Shown here: piece after piece, positions 1 through 6,433 of the stretch
How the letters are laid out: every line of letters starts with the position of its first letter
Position numbering within the stretch: position 1 is the first letter of the stretch
Assembly (NCBI GenBank): GCA_003242675.1
Contig: QGVE01000025.1
Span: 1 to 24,662 of the forward strand
Direction: 5' to 3'
DNA length: 24,662 nucleotides
Source of the DNA: Bacillota bacterium
GTDB lineage: Bacteria; Bacillota_E; Symbiobacteriia; Symbiobacteriales; Symbiobacteriaceae
Notes under the pieces: generated by a model
Seen by the model: the letters and a program-made list of their open reading frames with translations, nothing else
Databases searched by the model: none
Told to the model about the DNA's origin: nothing
Position numbers and translations under genes: made by a program

Positions 1-1233
1 TCACCCTCGGCAGGAACCAATGCCGGCCGCGTCCGGTCGTAGAGCAGCACGGCCAGCAAGGGAACCACCAGACCGGCGCTCATCACGGCGATCTGCGTGT
101 GGAACCCGGAGGCGTCGTACAGCATGCCGCCCAGCAGCGGGCCCAGCATGCGGCCGAAGGTGGCGGCCGAGAGGATGAACCCCTGCAGCGTTCCCCTGCG
201 GGAAGGCGGGGAGAGGCGCGCCACGCTGGCGGGGATGGCGGGCCAGAGCAGCATCTCGCCGAACGTGAGCAGCACCATCGAGCCCACGAAGACGCCGTAG
301 CGTGACGAGGTGAGCAGGAGGGCGAGCGCGGCGGCGATCAGGAGCAGGCCCAGCACCATCTGGGCGGAGGCCCGCGGCACCCAGCGCAGGACCCACGAGA
401 GGAGCGGCTGCCCGGCGACGATGAGCGCGCCGTTCAGGGGCCAGAGCACCGAGTAGACGGAGACATCGAAGCCGATCGCCTGCATGTGGACCGAGACGCC
501 GACCGGCCACTGCACGTAGACCAGCCACACGGTGAGGTACGCCACGAAGAGCGCCGTGATCGGCATCCAGGGGACGGGCCACTCAGGACCCGCAGCCGCG
601 TCTCCGCCCCTCGCCGCCTTCGCCGGCCGTGCTTCCACCTGCGGCGCCATCCCCTCCGGCCGGATCGCCACGAACGTGAAGAGCAGAAAGAGGCCGAAGA
701 GCGCTGCCGCGCCGCAGAAGGCGAGCGAGAAGGAGATGTCGGCCACGAGGCCGCCGACGACGGTGCCGACGGCCACGCCCAGGTTGTGCGCCACGTAGTT
801 GAAGTTGAACGCCCGCCGCCCCCCGCTGGGCCAGGCCAGCGCCACCAGGGCGTTGATCGCCGGGGCCGGACAGCGCGGAGGTGACGCCGAAGGCGATCAT
901 CACGGCCACGTAGACCGGCCAGGACTCGTAACGCCCGAGCACCACCATCAGCAGCGCGGACAGGGTGAGGCCGGTCAGGATCACCCGGCGGGCGCCAACC
1001 CGGTCGGTGAGCCAGCCCCCCGCCAGCTGCCCGAGGGCCGCCCCGGCGGAGTGGAAGAGCAGCACGACGCCGGCCACGGTCATCGACTGGCCCATGTGGT
1101 CGTGGATGTAAATCGTGGTCAGAGGCCAGATGAAGGCGAAGCCCACGGAGTTCAGGAAGCTGCCGATGGCCAGCATCCAAAGAAGGCGCGGGTACGCGTC
1201 CATCAAGGCCGAGATCCGAGCCATGAGGGGCAA
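1..1233 (-). pseudogene. MFS transporter, frameshifted and cut by the window edge
   Basis: Major facilitator superfamily permease, probably a drug- or metabolite-type exporter. A TTG start at 1231-1233 sits 7 nt after GGAGGG (1241-1246). The first ~122 residues read cleanly, with hydrophobic helices and the MFS loop 2-3 motif GGWLTDRVGARRV. At the run of four G at 862-865 the frame breaks. Before it the codons begin at positions 1 modulo 3; after it, sensible membrane protein (for example AFNFNYVAHNLG, ALFVAYLTVWLVYVQWPVG) continues in frame 0 modulo 3 to the left edge with no stop. Removing one base from the G run joins both halves into a protein of ~410 residues, close to the family's full length, so little is missing at the 3' end. 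Either a genuine recent pseudogene or a homopolymer sequencing error; the downstream frame shows no decay, which favours error or a very young mutation. Substrate unknown. Confidence 0.8.
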
Positions 1234-1266
1234 TCTCGTTCCCTCCAGGGTTGAAAGGACAACCCC

Positions 1267-1295
1267 AGTCTAGCATCCCTGGCGGATCTGGTGAA
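1267..1295 (-). promoter_or_regulatory. Putative sigma-A promoter of the MFS gene
   Basis: On the minus strand TTCACC (1290-1295) and TAGACT (1267-1272) are separated by 17 nt and lie ~35 nt before the TTG start. Each hexamer matches the consensus at four of six positions, so this is a moderate call. The stretch 1296-1446 between it and the upstream terminator shows no ORF, RNA gene or riboswitch that I recognise. Confidence 0.4.
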
Positions 1296-1446
1296 GCCCA
1301 GTTTCTCCCATCAGGTTACAGCCCGCTGTGGAAGCGAGAGCGGATTCGCCCCGGATCCTGCTGAGCCTGGAAAGGCGACATCCCTTCTGACGGGCGCATC
1401 GCAGGCGCAGGGGATCCCAACCGGAGACATGGTGCCCGACGGCTCC

Positions 1447-1477
1447 AAACAAGAAAAGGACGTGCGATGCACGTCCT
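1447..1477 (-). terminator. Intrinsic terminator after the tRNA cluster
   Basis: On the minus strand GGACGTGC (1469-1476) pairs with GCACGTCC (1458-1465) across the 3-nt loop ATC and is followed by TTTTCTTGTTT (1457-1447). An extra A-T pair closes the base. It ends tRNA transcription and separates it from the MFS gene. Confidence 0.85.
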
Positions 1478-1538
1478 CGGGGCCGCTCCGCCGGCCCTGC
1501 CGCGCTGTGCTTCGCCAGTCCCGGACAGGCCGCACAAC

Positions 1539-1572
1539 GGATAACAGGTGTGCCGGAGCACACCTGTTATCC
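1539..1572. repeat. Perfect 15-bp inverted repeat downstream of tRNA-Pro(CGG)
   Basis: GGATAACAGGTGTGC (1539-1553) and its exact complement (1558-1572) are separated by four bases (CGGA). The hairpin begins 11 nt after the CCA end of tRNA-Pro(CGG) and ~60 nt before the true terminator. There is no U-tract on either side, so it is not a standard intrinsic terminator. It could be a 3' trailer stabiliser or processing signal, or a dyad protein-binding site. Confidence 0.7.
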
Positions 1573-1583
1573 AACGATCCATA

Positions 1584-1660
<77 letters not shown>

Positions 1661-1661
1661 A

Positions 1662-1761
1662 GTGAGCTGTGAGTGGTGAGTCGTGAGCGGTGAGTGGTGA
1701 GGTGCCAGACGAGCGGTGAGCCGTGAGAGGCTCGCTGCGCACCGCTCACGGCTCACTGCTC
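1662..1761. repeat. GTGAGNN heptamer tandem repeat plus long hairpin between two tRNA-Pro genes
   Basis: Six uninterrupted heptamers of form GTGAGNN run from 1662 to 1703 (last bases CT, TG, TC, CG, TG, GT), with two more at 1716-1729. The segment 1711-1727 pairs with 1745-1761 over 17 bp with one G-T wobble and a 17-nt loop. In the tRNA transcript this would be a stable hairpin between tRNA-Pro(GGG) and tRNA-Pro(CGG). No spacer-repeat pattern of CRISPR type is present. Function unknown. Confidence 0.75.
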
Positions 1762-1764
1762 CCA

Positions 1765-1841
1765 TGGTCGGGCTGACAGGATTTGAACCTGCGACCTCTT
1801 CCACCCCAAGGAAGCGCGCTACCAAGCTGCGCCACAGCCCG
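1765..1841 (-). tRNA. tRNA-Pro(GGG), CCA encoded
   Basis: 77-nt cloverleaf. Acceptor CGGGCTG/CAGCCCG, discriminator A, encoded CCA. Anticodon stem CTTCC/GGAAG with loop TTGGGGT gives anticodon GGG. The body closely resembles the neighbouring tRNA-Pro(CGG), suggesting the two arose by tandem duplication and diverged in the anticodon arm. Confidence 0.96.
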
Positions 1842-1879
1842 ATCCTCACCGCCCGGACCGGGGGTAACCCGGCCCGGGC

Positions 1880-1971
<92 letters not shown>

Positions 1972-1975
1972 GTGC

Positions 1976-2051
1976 TGGCGCGCCGGGCAGGATTCGAACC
2001 TACGACCACCTGATTCGTAGTCAGGTACTCTATCCACTGAGCTACCGGCGC
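1976..2051 (-). tRNA. tRNA-Arg(ACG), CCA encoded
   Basis: 76-nt cloverleaf. Acceptor GCGCCGG/CCGGCGC, discriminator G, encoded CCA. Anticodon stem CCTGA/TCAGG with loop CTACGAA gives ACG, whose A34 is normally deaminated to inosine by TadA to read CGN codons. Only 4 nt separate it from tRNA-Ser. Confidence 0.96.
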
Positions 2052-2087
2052 ACATGATCCGGCCGCGGTCTTATCCGGCCGGACTTC

Positions 2088-2163
2088 TGGTGGAGCTAAG
2101 GGGACTCGAACCCCTGACCTCGTGAGTGCGATTCACGCGCTCTCCCAACTGAGCTATAGCCCC
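2088..2163 (-). tRNA. tRNA-Ala(CGC), CCA encoded
   Basis: 76-nt cloverleaf. Acceptor GGGGCTA/TAGCTCC contains the G3:U70 pair that identifies alanine tRNAs. Discriminator A, encoded CCA. Anticodon stem CGTGA/TCACG with loop ATCGCAC gives CGC. Confidence 0.95.
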
Positions 2164-2182
2164 ACGTGCCTGTGAACCTGGG

Positions 2183-2259
2183 TGGCGGAGGCGACGGGAT
2201 TCGAACCCGCGATCTCGGCCGTGACAGGGCCGCATGTTAGGCCTCTACACCACGCCTCC
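2183..2259 (-). tRNA. tRNA-Asp(GTC), CCA encoded
   Basis: 77-nt cloverleaf. Acceptor GGAGGCG/CGCCTCC, discriminator G as expected for aspartate, encoded CCA. Anticodon stem CGGCC/GGCCG with loop CTGTCAC gives GTC. It is the first tRNA after the internal promoter at 2282-2310. Confidence 0.95.
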
Positions 2260-2281
2260 GTGCCACAGCGGGACGACCGAT

Positions 2282-2310
2282 ATTATAACAAGTCAATAAC
2301 CATGATGCAA
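2282..2310 (-). promoter_or_regulatory. Internal promoter for the six distal tRNAs
   Basis: In an AT-rich spacer (2275-2314) the minus strand carries TTGCAT (2305-2310), a 17-nt gap and a perfect TATAAT (2282-2287). Transcription would start near 2275, about 16 nt before tRNA-Asp. It would drive Asp, Ala, Arg, Ser, Pro and Pro separately from Gly and Lys. Confidence 0.65.
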
Positions 2311-2314
2311 CCCC

Positions 2315-2390
2315 TGGTGGACCGCGTAGGACTTGAACCTACAACCGTCCGATTAAGAGTCGGATGCTCTACCAATTGAGCTAGCGGTCC
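2315..2390 (-). tRNA. tRNA-Lys(CTT), CCA encoded
   Basis: 76-nt cloverleaf. Acceptor GGACCGC/GCGGTCC, discriminator A, encoded CCA. Anticodon stem TCCGA/TCGGA with loop CTCTTAA gives CTT. Only 3 nt separate it from tRNA-Gly. Confidence 0.96.
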
Positions 2391-2393
2391 GCG

Positions 2394-2467
2394 TGGAGCG
2401 GGCGATGGGAATCGAACCCACACCTTCAGCTTGGGAAGCTGACGTTCTGCCACTAAACTACGCCCGC
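2394..2467 (-). tRNA. tRNA-Gly(CCC), CCA encoded
   Basis: 74-nt cloverleaf, first of the cluster in transcription order. Acceptor GCGGGCG/CGCCCGC, discriminator T, encoded CCA. Anticodon stem TCAGC/GCTGA with loop TTCCCAA gives CCC. Confidence 0.96.
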
Positions 2468-2516
2468 ACTCGGCGCCGACCACCTGCAGCGATGCAGATG
2501 TCGTCGGCGAGTAATT

Positions 2517-2545
2517 ATGATAGCGCAAGTCCCGGGATCGCGCAA
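2517..2545 (-). promoter_or_regulatory. Putative promoter of the tRNA cluster
   Basis: On the minus strand TTGCGC (2540-2545), a 17-nt spacer and TATCAT (2517-2522, five of six consensus matches) lie ~50 nt before tRNA-Gly, in the only AT-rich patch between oppF and the tRNAs. The -35 box is a weak match. Confidence 0.5.
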
Positions 2546-2562
2546 GACGGCGCGGCGCCGTC
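2546..2562 (-). terminator. Weak hairpin at the end of the ABC-importer operon
   Basis: GACGGC (minus strand, 2557-2562) pairs with GCCGTC (2546-2551) 16 nt after the oppF stop. It is followed only by TTGCGCG, which doubles as the -35 region of the tRNA promoter. A poor intrinsic terminator at best. Confidence 0.25.
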
Positions 2563-2578
2563 GCGCGAATATGCGGGC

Positions 2579-3559
2579 TCAGGCCCCGTAGAGGTGGCAG
2601 GCCACCCACCGTCCGGGCCCCTGCGCCACGGGGACCGGGCGGACCGTCCGGCAGACGTCGCCCATCACCGCCGGGCAGCGGGGATGGAACGGGCAGCCGG
2701 GCGGCGGGTCCAGCGGGCTGGGCGGCGCGCCCTGCAGGATGATCCGCTCCCGCGCGCCTCTCCCCGGCGCGGCCGAGAGCAGGGCGCGGGTGTACGGGTG
2801 CAGCGGCTCCGCGAACAGGGGCTCGGTGGGGCCGATCTCGACGATCTGCCCCAGGTACATCACCGCCACCCGCGTGCTGAGGTGGCGCACCACGCTGAGG
2901 TCGTGGGAGATGAACAGGTAGGTCAGCTTCAGTTCCTGCTGCAGGTCCTCCAGCAGGTTGATGATCTGCGCCTGCACGGACACGTCCAGGGCCGACACCG
3001 GCTCGTCCGCGACGATGAGCCGGGGCTGCATGGCCAGGGCCCGGGCGATGCCGATGCGCTGCCGCTGCCCGCCGCTGAACTGGTGGGGGTAGCGATCCAG
3101 GTGGCGCGGAGAGAGGCCGACCCGCTCCATCAGGGCGGCCGCCTCCGCCGGCCGCTCCCGCTTCGGCACGCCCCGCAGGGCCAGCGGCACGTAGAGGATC
3201 TGCCGCACGGTCTTCCGCGGGTTCAGGGAAGCGTACGGGTTCTGGAAGACGATCTGGGCCTGCTGCCGGAAGCGCCGCAGTGCGGCGCCGTCCAGCCGGA
3301 ACACATCCTGTCCGGCGAAGCGGACCGAGCCCCGGGTGGGCTCGTGCAGCCGCAGGATCGTCCGGCCCAGCGTGGACTTCCCGGAGCCGCTCTCGCCCAC
3401 CAGGCCCAACGTCTCGCCCTCGTTCAGCGCGAAGGAGACGCCGTTCACGGCGTGGACCACCCTGTGCCCTCCCCCGGTGAGCAGGCGGCTGAGAAAGCTG
3501 CGCGGGAGGACGAAGTGCTTGTAGAGGTCCGTGACCTCCAGCAGGGGAGCCGCGCTCAT
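2579..3559 (-). CDS. Peptide-type ABC importer, second ATPase (OppF/DppF family)
   Basis: 326-residue ATPase that, with the preceding OppD-type subunit, would power solute import through the two permeases. Visible motifs: Walker [10 protein letters not shown] at residues 55-63, Q-loop in QIVFQNPYASLNP, ABC signature FSGGQRQR, Walker B LIVADEP followed by the D-loop SALD, and the H-loop in SHDLS. The C-terminal oligopeptide-transporter region carries the usual cysteines (GCPFHPRCP, then C near DVC and VACHL), a pattern seen in peptide and nickel ATPases. The ATG at 3557-3559 overlaps the oppD stop by 4 nt (ATGA), so the two subunits are translationally coupled. Length is normal for OppF/DppF. 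The family includes dipeptide, oligopeptide, nickel and glutathione transporters; the sequence does not settle the substrate, so no gene symbol is given. Confidence 0.93.
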   Translation of the reverse strand: MSAAPLLEVTDLYKHFVLPRSFLSRLLTGGGHRVVHAVNGVSFALNEGETLGLVGESGSGKSTLGRTILRLHEPTRGSVRFAGQDVFRLDGAALRRFRQQAQIVFQNPYASLNPRKTVRQILYVPLALRGVPKRERPAEAAALMERVGLSPRHLDRYPHQFSGGQRQRIGIARALAMQPRLIVADEPVSALDVSVQAQIINLLEDLQQELKLTYLFISHDLSVVRHLSTRVAVMYLGQIVEIGPTEPLFAEPLHPYTRALLSAAPGRGARERIILQGAPPSPLDPPPGCPFHPRCPAVMGDVCRTVRPVPVAQGPGRWVACHLYGA

Positions 3560-4539
3560 CCGGCCATCACCTCCTCGGCGCGGATGCAGCTGACCTGCCG
3601 CCCGTCGCACATCCGCCGGAGCGGAACCTCCTCCTCCCGGCACCTGGGCACGGCCAGGGCGCACCGGTCGGCGAAGGCGCAGCCGCGCGGCAGGTGAGCC
3701 AGGTCCGGCAGGGCACCCGGAATGGGCTCCAGGCGGCCCCGCCGGCCGCCCCAGCTGGGCAGGCAGCCGACCAGCCCCCGGGTGTAGGGGTGGCGCGGGG
3801 CGCTGACCACCTGCTCCGCCGGCCCCACCTCCACGATGCGCCCCGCGTACATGACGGCGATGCGGTCGCAGAACTCGGCGGCCAGCCCGATGTCGTGGCT
3901 GACCAGGAGAATCGCGGTCTTCCGCTCCCGGTTGATCTTCTTCAGCAGGTCCAGGATCTGCGCCTGAATGGTGACGTCCAGCGCCGTGGTGGGCTCGTCG
4001 GCCAGGAGCAGCCGGGGGTTGCAGGCGAGGGCGGAGGCGATGAGCACGCGCTGGAGCATGCCGCCGCTGAACTGGTGGGGATACGCCCGGTAGCGTTGTG
4101 CGGCGTTGGCGATCCCCACCGCCTCCAGGAGCTCGATGACCCGGGCGCGCTCTTCGGCCCGCGACTTGCAGTACCGGTGTACCCGCAGGCTCTCCCGCAC
4201 CTGCTCGCCGATGGGCATGGCGGGGTTGAGCGCGGCCATCGGGTCCTGGAAGACCATGCCGATCTCGTACCCCCGCACGGCGCGGTACTCCTTGGGCGTG
4301 AGGCACGTGAGCTCGCGCCCCTTCAGCCGCACCGACGACCCGGGCAGGATGCGGCCGGGCCGGGCGATCAGGCCCATCACCGCCAGCAGGACGGTGGACT
4401 TCCCGGACCCGGACTCGCCGATCAGCCCCACGATCTCGCCGGCCTCCACCTCCAGGGAGACGCCGTCCACCGCGCGCAGGGGCCCCCGGGGCGAGGGAAA
4501 CTCCACGGAGAGGTTCTCGATGACCAGCAGCTTCTCCAC
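3556..4539 (-). CDS. Peptide-type ABC importer, first ATPase (OppD/DppD family)
   Basis: 327-residue ATPase subunit. Walker [10 protein letters not shown] lies at residues 41-49, the Q-loop in [13 protein letters not shown], the signature in FSGGMLQR, Walker B in [12 protein letters not shown] and the H-loop in SHDIG. The C-terminal HPYTRGL segment and a cysteine-rich tail ([15 protein letters not shown] and a later C) are typical of the OppD branch. I chose the GTG at 4537-4539 because GGGAGGG lies just upstream at normal spacing; a longer frame extending to 4629 runs into oppC and has no support. It starts 13 nt after the oppC stop and ends in a 4-nt overlap with the OppF-type gene. Confidence 0.93.
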   Translation of the reverse strand: MEKLLVIENLSVEFPSPRGPLRAVDGVSLEVEAGEIVGLIGESGSGKSTVLLAVMGLIARPGRILPGSSVRLKGRELTCLTPKEYRAVRGYEIGMVFQDPMAALNPAMPIGEQVRESLRVHRYCKSRAEERARVIELLEAVGIANAAQRYRAYPHQFSGGMLQRVLIASALACNPRLLLADEPTTALDVTIQAQILDLLKKINRERKTAILLVSHDIGLAAEFCDRIAVMYAGRIVEVGPAEQVVSAPRHPYTRGLVGCLPSWGGRRGRLEPIPGALPDLAHLPRGCAFADRCALAVPRCREEEVPLRRMCDGRQVSCIRAEEVMAG

Positions 4540-4552
4540 ACCGCTCCCTCCC

Positions 4553-5398
4553 TTACCGGTGCAGGCGGGGATCCAGCACTTCCCGCAGCCCCTCGCCGAG
4601 CAGGTTGATGGCCAGCACGAGCCCCACAATCGCCAGGCCCGGCATCGTGGCGACCCACCAGGCGTTCAGCATCTGATCCCGGCCGGCGCTCACCATCGAC
4701 CCCCACGCCGGAATGGAGGGCGGGATGCCCAGCCCCAGAAAGGAGAGCGAGGCCTCCATGATGATCATGTAGCCCATGCGAAGGGTCGCCAGCACGAGCA
4801 GCGAGTGATAGATGTTGGGCAAGACCTCGCTGACGATGATCGCAACCGGCCCGCGGCCCAAGGCCCGCGCGGCCTCGACGTACTCCTTCGTGCCCTCCGA
4901 CAGCATCTCGCCCCGGGCGAGCCGGAAGAACTCCACCCAGCCCTTGAAGCAGAGCGCCAGGATGAGGTTGCCGAACCCCGGGCCGATGATCGCCATGGCG
5001 AAGATGGTGAACAGCAGATAGGGAAAGCCCATCAGCAGGTCCGCGAACCGGGACAGGATCCGGTCGATCCAGCCCCGCCAGTACCCGGCGATGCACCCCA
5101 GCAGGGTGCCCAGCGCCAGCGAGATCGCCACGGAGATCAGCCCCACCAGCAGCGAGACCCGCGCGCCGTAGAGGATGCGGGAGAAGATGTCGTAGCCCAG
5201 CTGGTCCGTGCCGAGCAGGTGGGCCCGGCTCCCCCCTTCCAGGAAGAACGGGGGCTTCAGCCGGTTCGCGAGGTCCATTTCCCGCGGGCCGTAGGGCGCG
5301 ACCTCGGGTGCCAGGATCGCGGCCAGGGCGTAGATCAGGATGACGACCAGACCCACCGCCGCGCTGGGGTTGGAGAGCAGGCGGCGCCAGAAGGCCAT
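4553..5398 (-). CDS. Peptide-type ABC importer, permease 2 (OppC/DppC family)
   Basis: 281-residue inner-membrane permease of the BPD_transp_1 type. An N-terminal membrane helix (residues ~14-33) is followed by an extracytoplasmic segment with the family motif HLLGTDQLGYDIFSR (near residues 60-75), then five or so helices. The EAA loop that contacts the ATPases reads YVEAARALGRGP. A later GLGIPPSIPAWGSM segment is also typical of DppC/OppC. ATG start at 5396-5398 behind AGGAGGTGAAGG. It lies 12 nt after oppB and 13 nt before oppD, consistent with one transcript. It forms the channel as a heterodimer with the OppB-type subunit. Confidence 0.94.
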   Translation of the reverse strand: MAFWRRLLSNPSAAVGLVVILIYALAAILAPEVAPYGPREMDLANRLKPPFFLEGGSRAHLLGTDQLGYDIFSRILYGARVSLLVGLISVAISLALGTLLGCIAGYWRGWIDRILSRFADLLMGFPYLLFTIFAMAIIGPGFGNLILALCFKGWVEFFRLARGEMLSEGTKEYVEAARALGRGPVAIIVSEVLPNIYHSLLVLATLRMGYMIIMEASLSFLGLGIPPSIPAWGSMVSAGRDQMLNAWWVATMPGLAIVGLVLAINLLGEGLREVLDPRLHR

Positions 5399-5410
5399 CC
5401 TTCACCTCCT

Positions 5411-6421
5411 CTAGAGTTCGAGCTTCGGATTGAGCTGCGTATACAGAATGTCCACCAGCAGGTTGGCCAGCAGGAACGTCAGCGCGTACAGCATGACCGC
5501 CCCCTGGACCAGCGCGTAGTCGCGGGCGAAGATGGCTCCCACCACCAGCCGCCCGAGCCCCGGCCACCCGAACACGGTCTCGACGATCATGTTGCCGCCC
5601 AGCAGCACCCCGAGCTGAAGCCCGGTCACGGTCACCGTCGGGATGAGCGCGTTGCGCAGCGCGTGGCGCAGCACCACCTGCCACTCAGGCACCCCGCGGG
5701 ACCGGGCCGCCGTGACGTAGTCCATGTGGAGCGCCTCCAGCATGGAGGAGCGGGTGACCCGCGCGATGATCGCCGCGAGCTCCGCCCCCAGGGTCATCGC
5801 CGGCAGCACCAGGTGGCGGAGGGCGTCTTTCAGCAAGGCCCAGTCCCGCGTGAGCAGCGCGTCGAGGACGTAAAGCCCGGTGAGGTCCGGCGGCGCGAGG
5901 CCCGCGGAGAGCCGGCCCTGCACCGGCGTCCAGCCCAGCCGCACGGAGAACAGCATGATGGCCATGATGCCCAGCCAGAAGGCGGGCATTGAGATGCCCA
6001 GGAAGGAGATCCCCATGGCCAGCCGGTCGAACCAGGAGTTCCGCCGGACCGCCGAGATCACCCCGATGGGCAGGCCGACCAGCAGGGCGAACAGGAGAGC
6101 CGCCGCGGCCAGCTCCAGGGTCGCGGGGAACGCCTCGGCGATGATCTCGGTGACGGGGCGCTGCTCCCGGTACGACATCCCCAGGTCGCCGCGGAGCAGC
6201 CCCCGCACGAAGAGCGCGAGCTGCTCCGTGAGCGGCAGGTCCAGGTGGAGCGCGTGGCGGATCCGTTCGAGCTCGGCCTCGGAGACGTTGCCGGCCTGCC
6301 CCATCATGATGTCAACCGGATCGCCGGGCAGGAGGCGCACGAACACGAAGACCAGGAGCAGCAGGAGGAGCGACATGGGCAGGGCCGTGAGAACCCGCTC
6401 CAGAATCCGAACCGCCTTCAC
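5411..6421 (-). CDS. Peptide-type ABC importer, permease 1 (OppB/DppB family)
   Basis: 336-residue permease. The first helix (residues ~12-30) leads into RLLPGDPVDIMMG, the conserved DppB/OppB N-terminal motif. DLPLTEQL and GDLGMSYREQRPV follow, also family hallmarks. About six helices are visible, and the EAA loop reads VTAARSRGVPEWQVVLRHAL. The C-terminal NLLVDILYTQLNPK motif is complete. The start is GTG at 6419-6421, 8 nt after AGGAGG; an ATG 6 nt closer to that ribosome site is out of frame and meets a stop after two codons. It begins 12 nt after the binding-protein gene. Length is ordinary for the family. Confidence 0.94.
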   Translation of the reverse strand: MKAVRILERVLTALPMSLLLLLLVFVFVRLLPGDPVDIMMGQAGNVSEAELERIRHALHLDLPLTEQLALFVRGLLRGDLGMSYREQRPVTEIIAEAFPATLELAAAALLFALLVGLPIGVISAVRRNSWFDRLAMGISFLGISMPAFWLGIMAIMLFSVRLGWTPVQGRLSAGLAPPDLTGLYVLDALLTRDWALLKDALRHLVLPAMTLGAELAAIIARVTRSSMLEALHMDYVTAARSRGVPEWQVVLRHALRNALIPTVTVTGLQLGVLLGGNMIVETVFGWPGLGRLVVGAIFARDYALVQGAVMLYALTFLLANLLVDILYTQLNPKLEL

Positions 6422-6433
6422 GCCATCCGCCTC

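Noticed and set aside
1..582. Minus-strand frame of 193 codons ending in a stop at position 1
   Set aside because: It is a different frame from the MFS protein. Its peptide is R/A/H-rich noise, while the 0-modulo-3 frame gives clear membrane helices through the same bases.
1662..1761. Short regular repeats considered as a CRISPR array
   Set aside because: Heptamers are contiguous with no spacers, no 24-37 nt repeat unit exists and no cas genes lie nearby.
3556..4629. Longer version of the OppD-type gene starting at 4629
   Set aside because: The extra N-terminus overlaps oppC and is not ATPase-like. The GTG at 4537-4539 has a strong ribosome site and begins at the usual family start.
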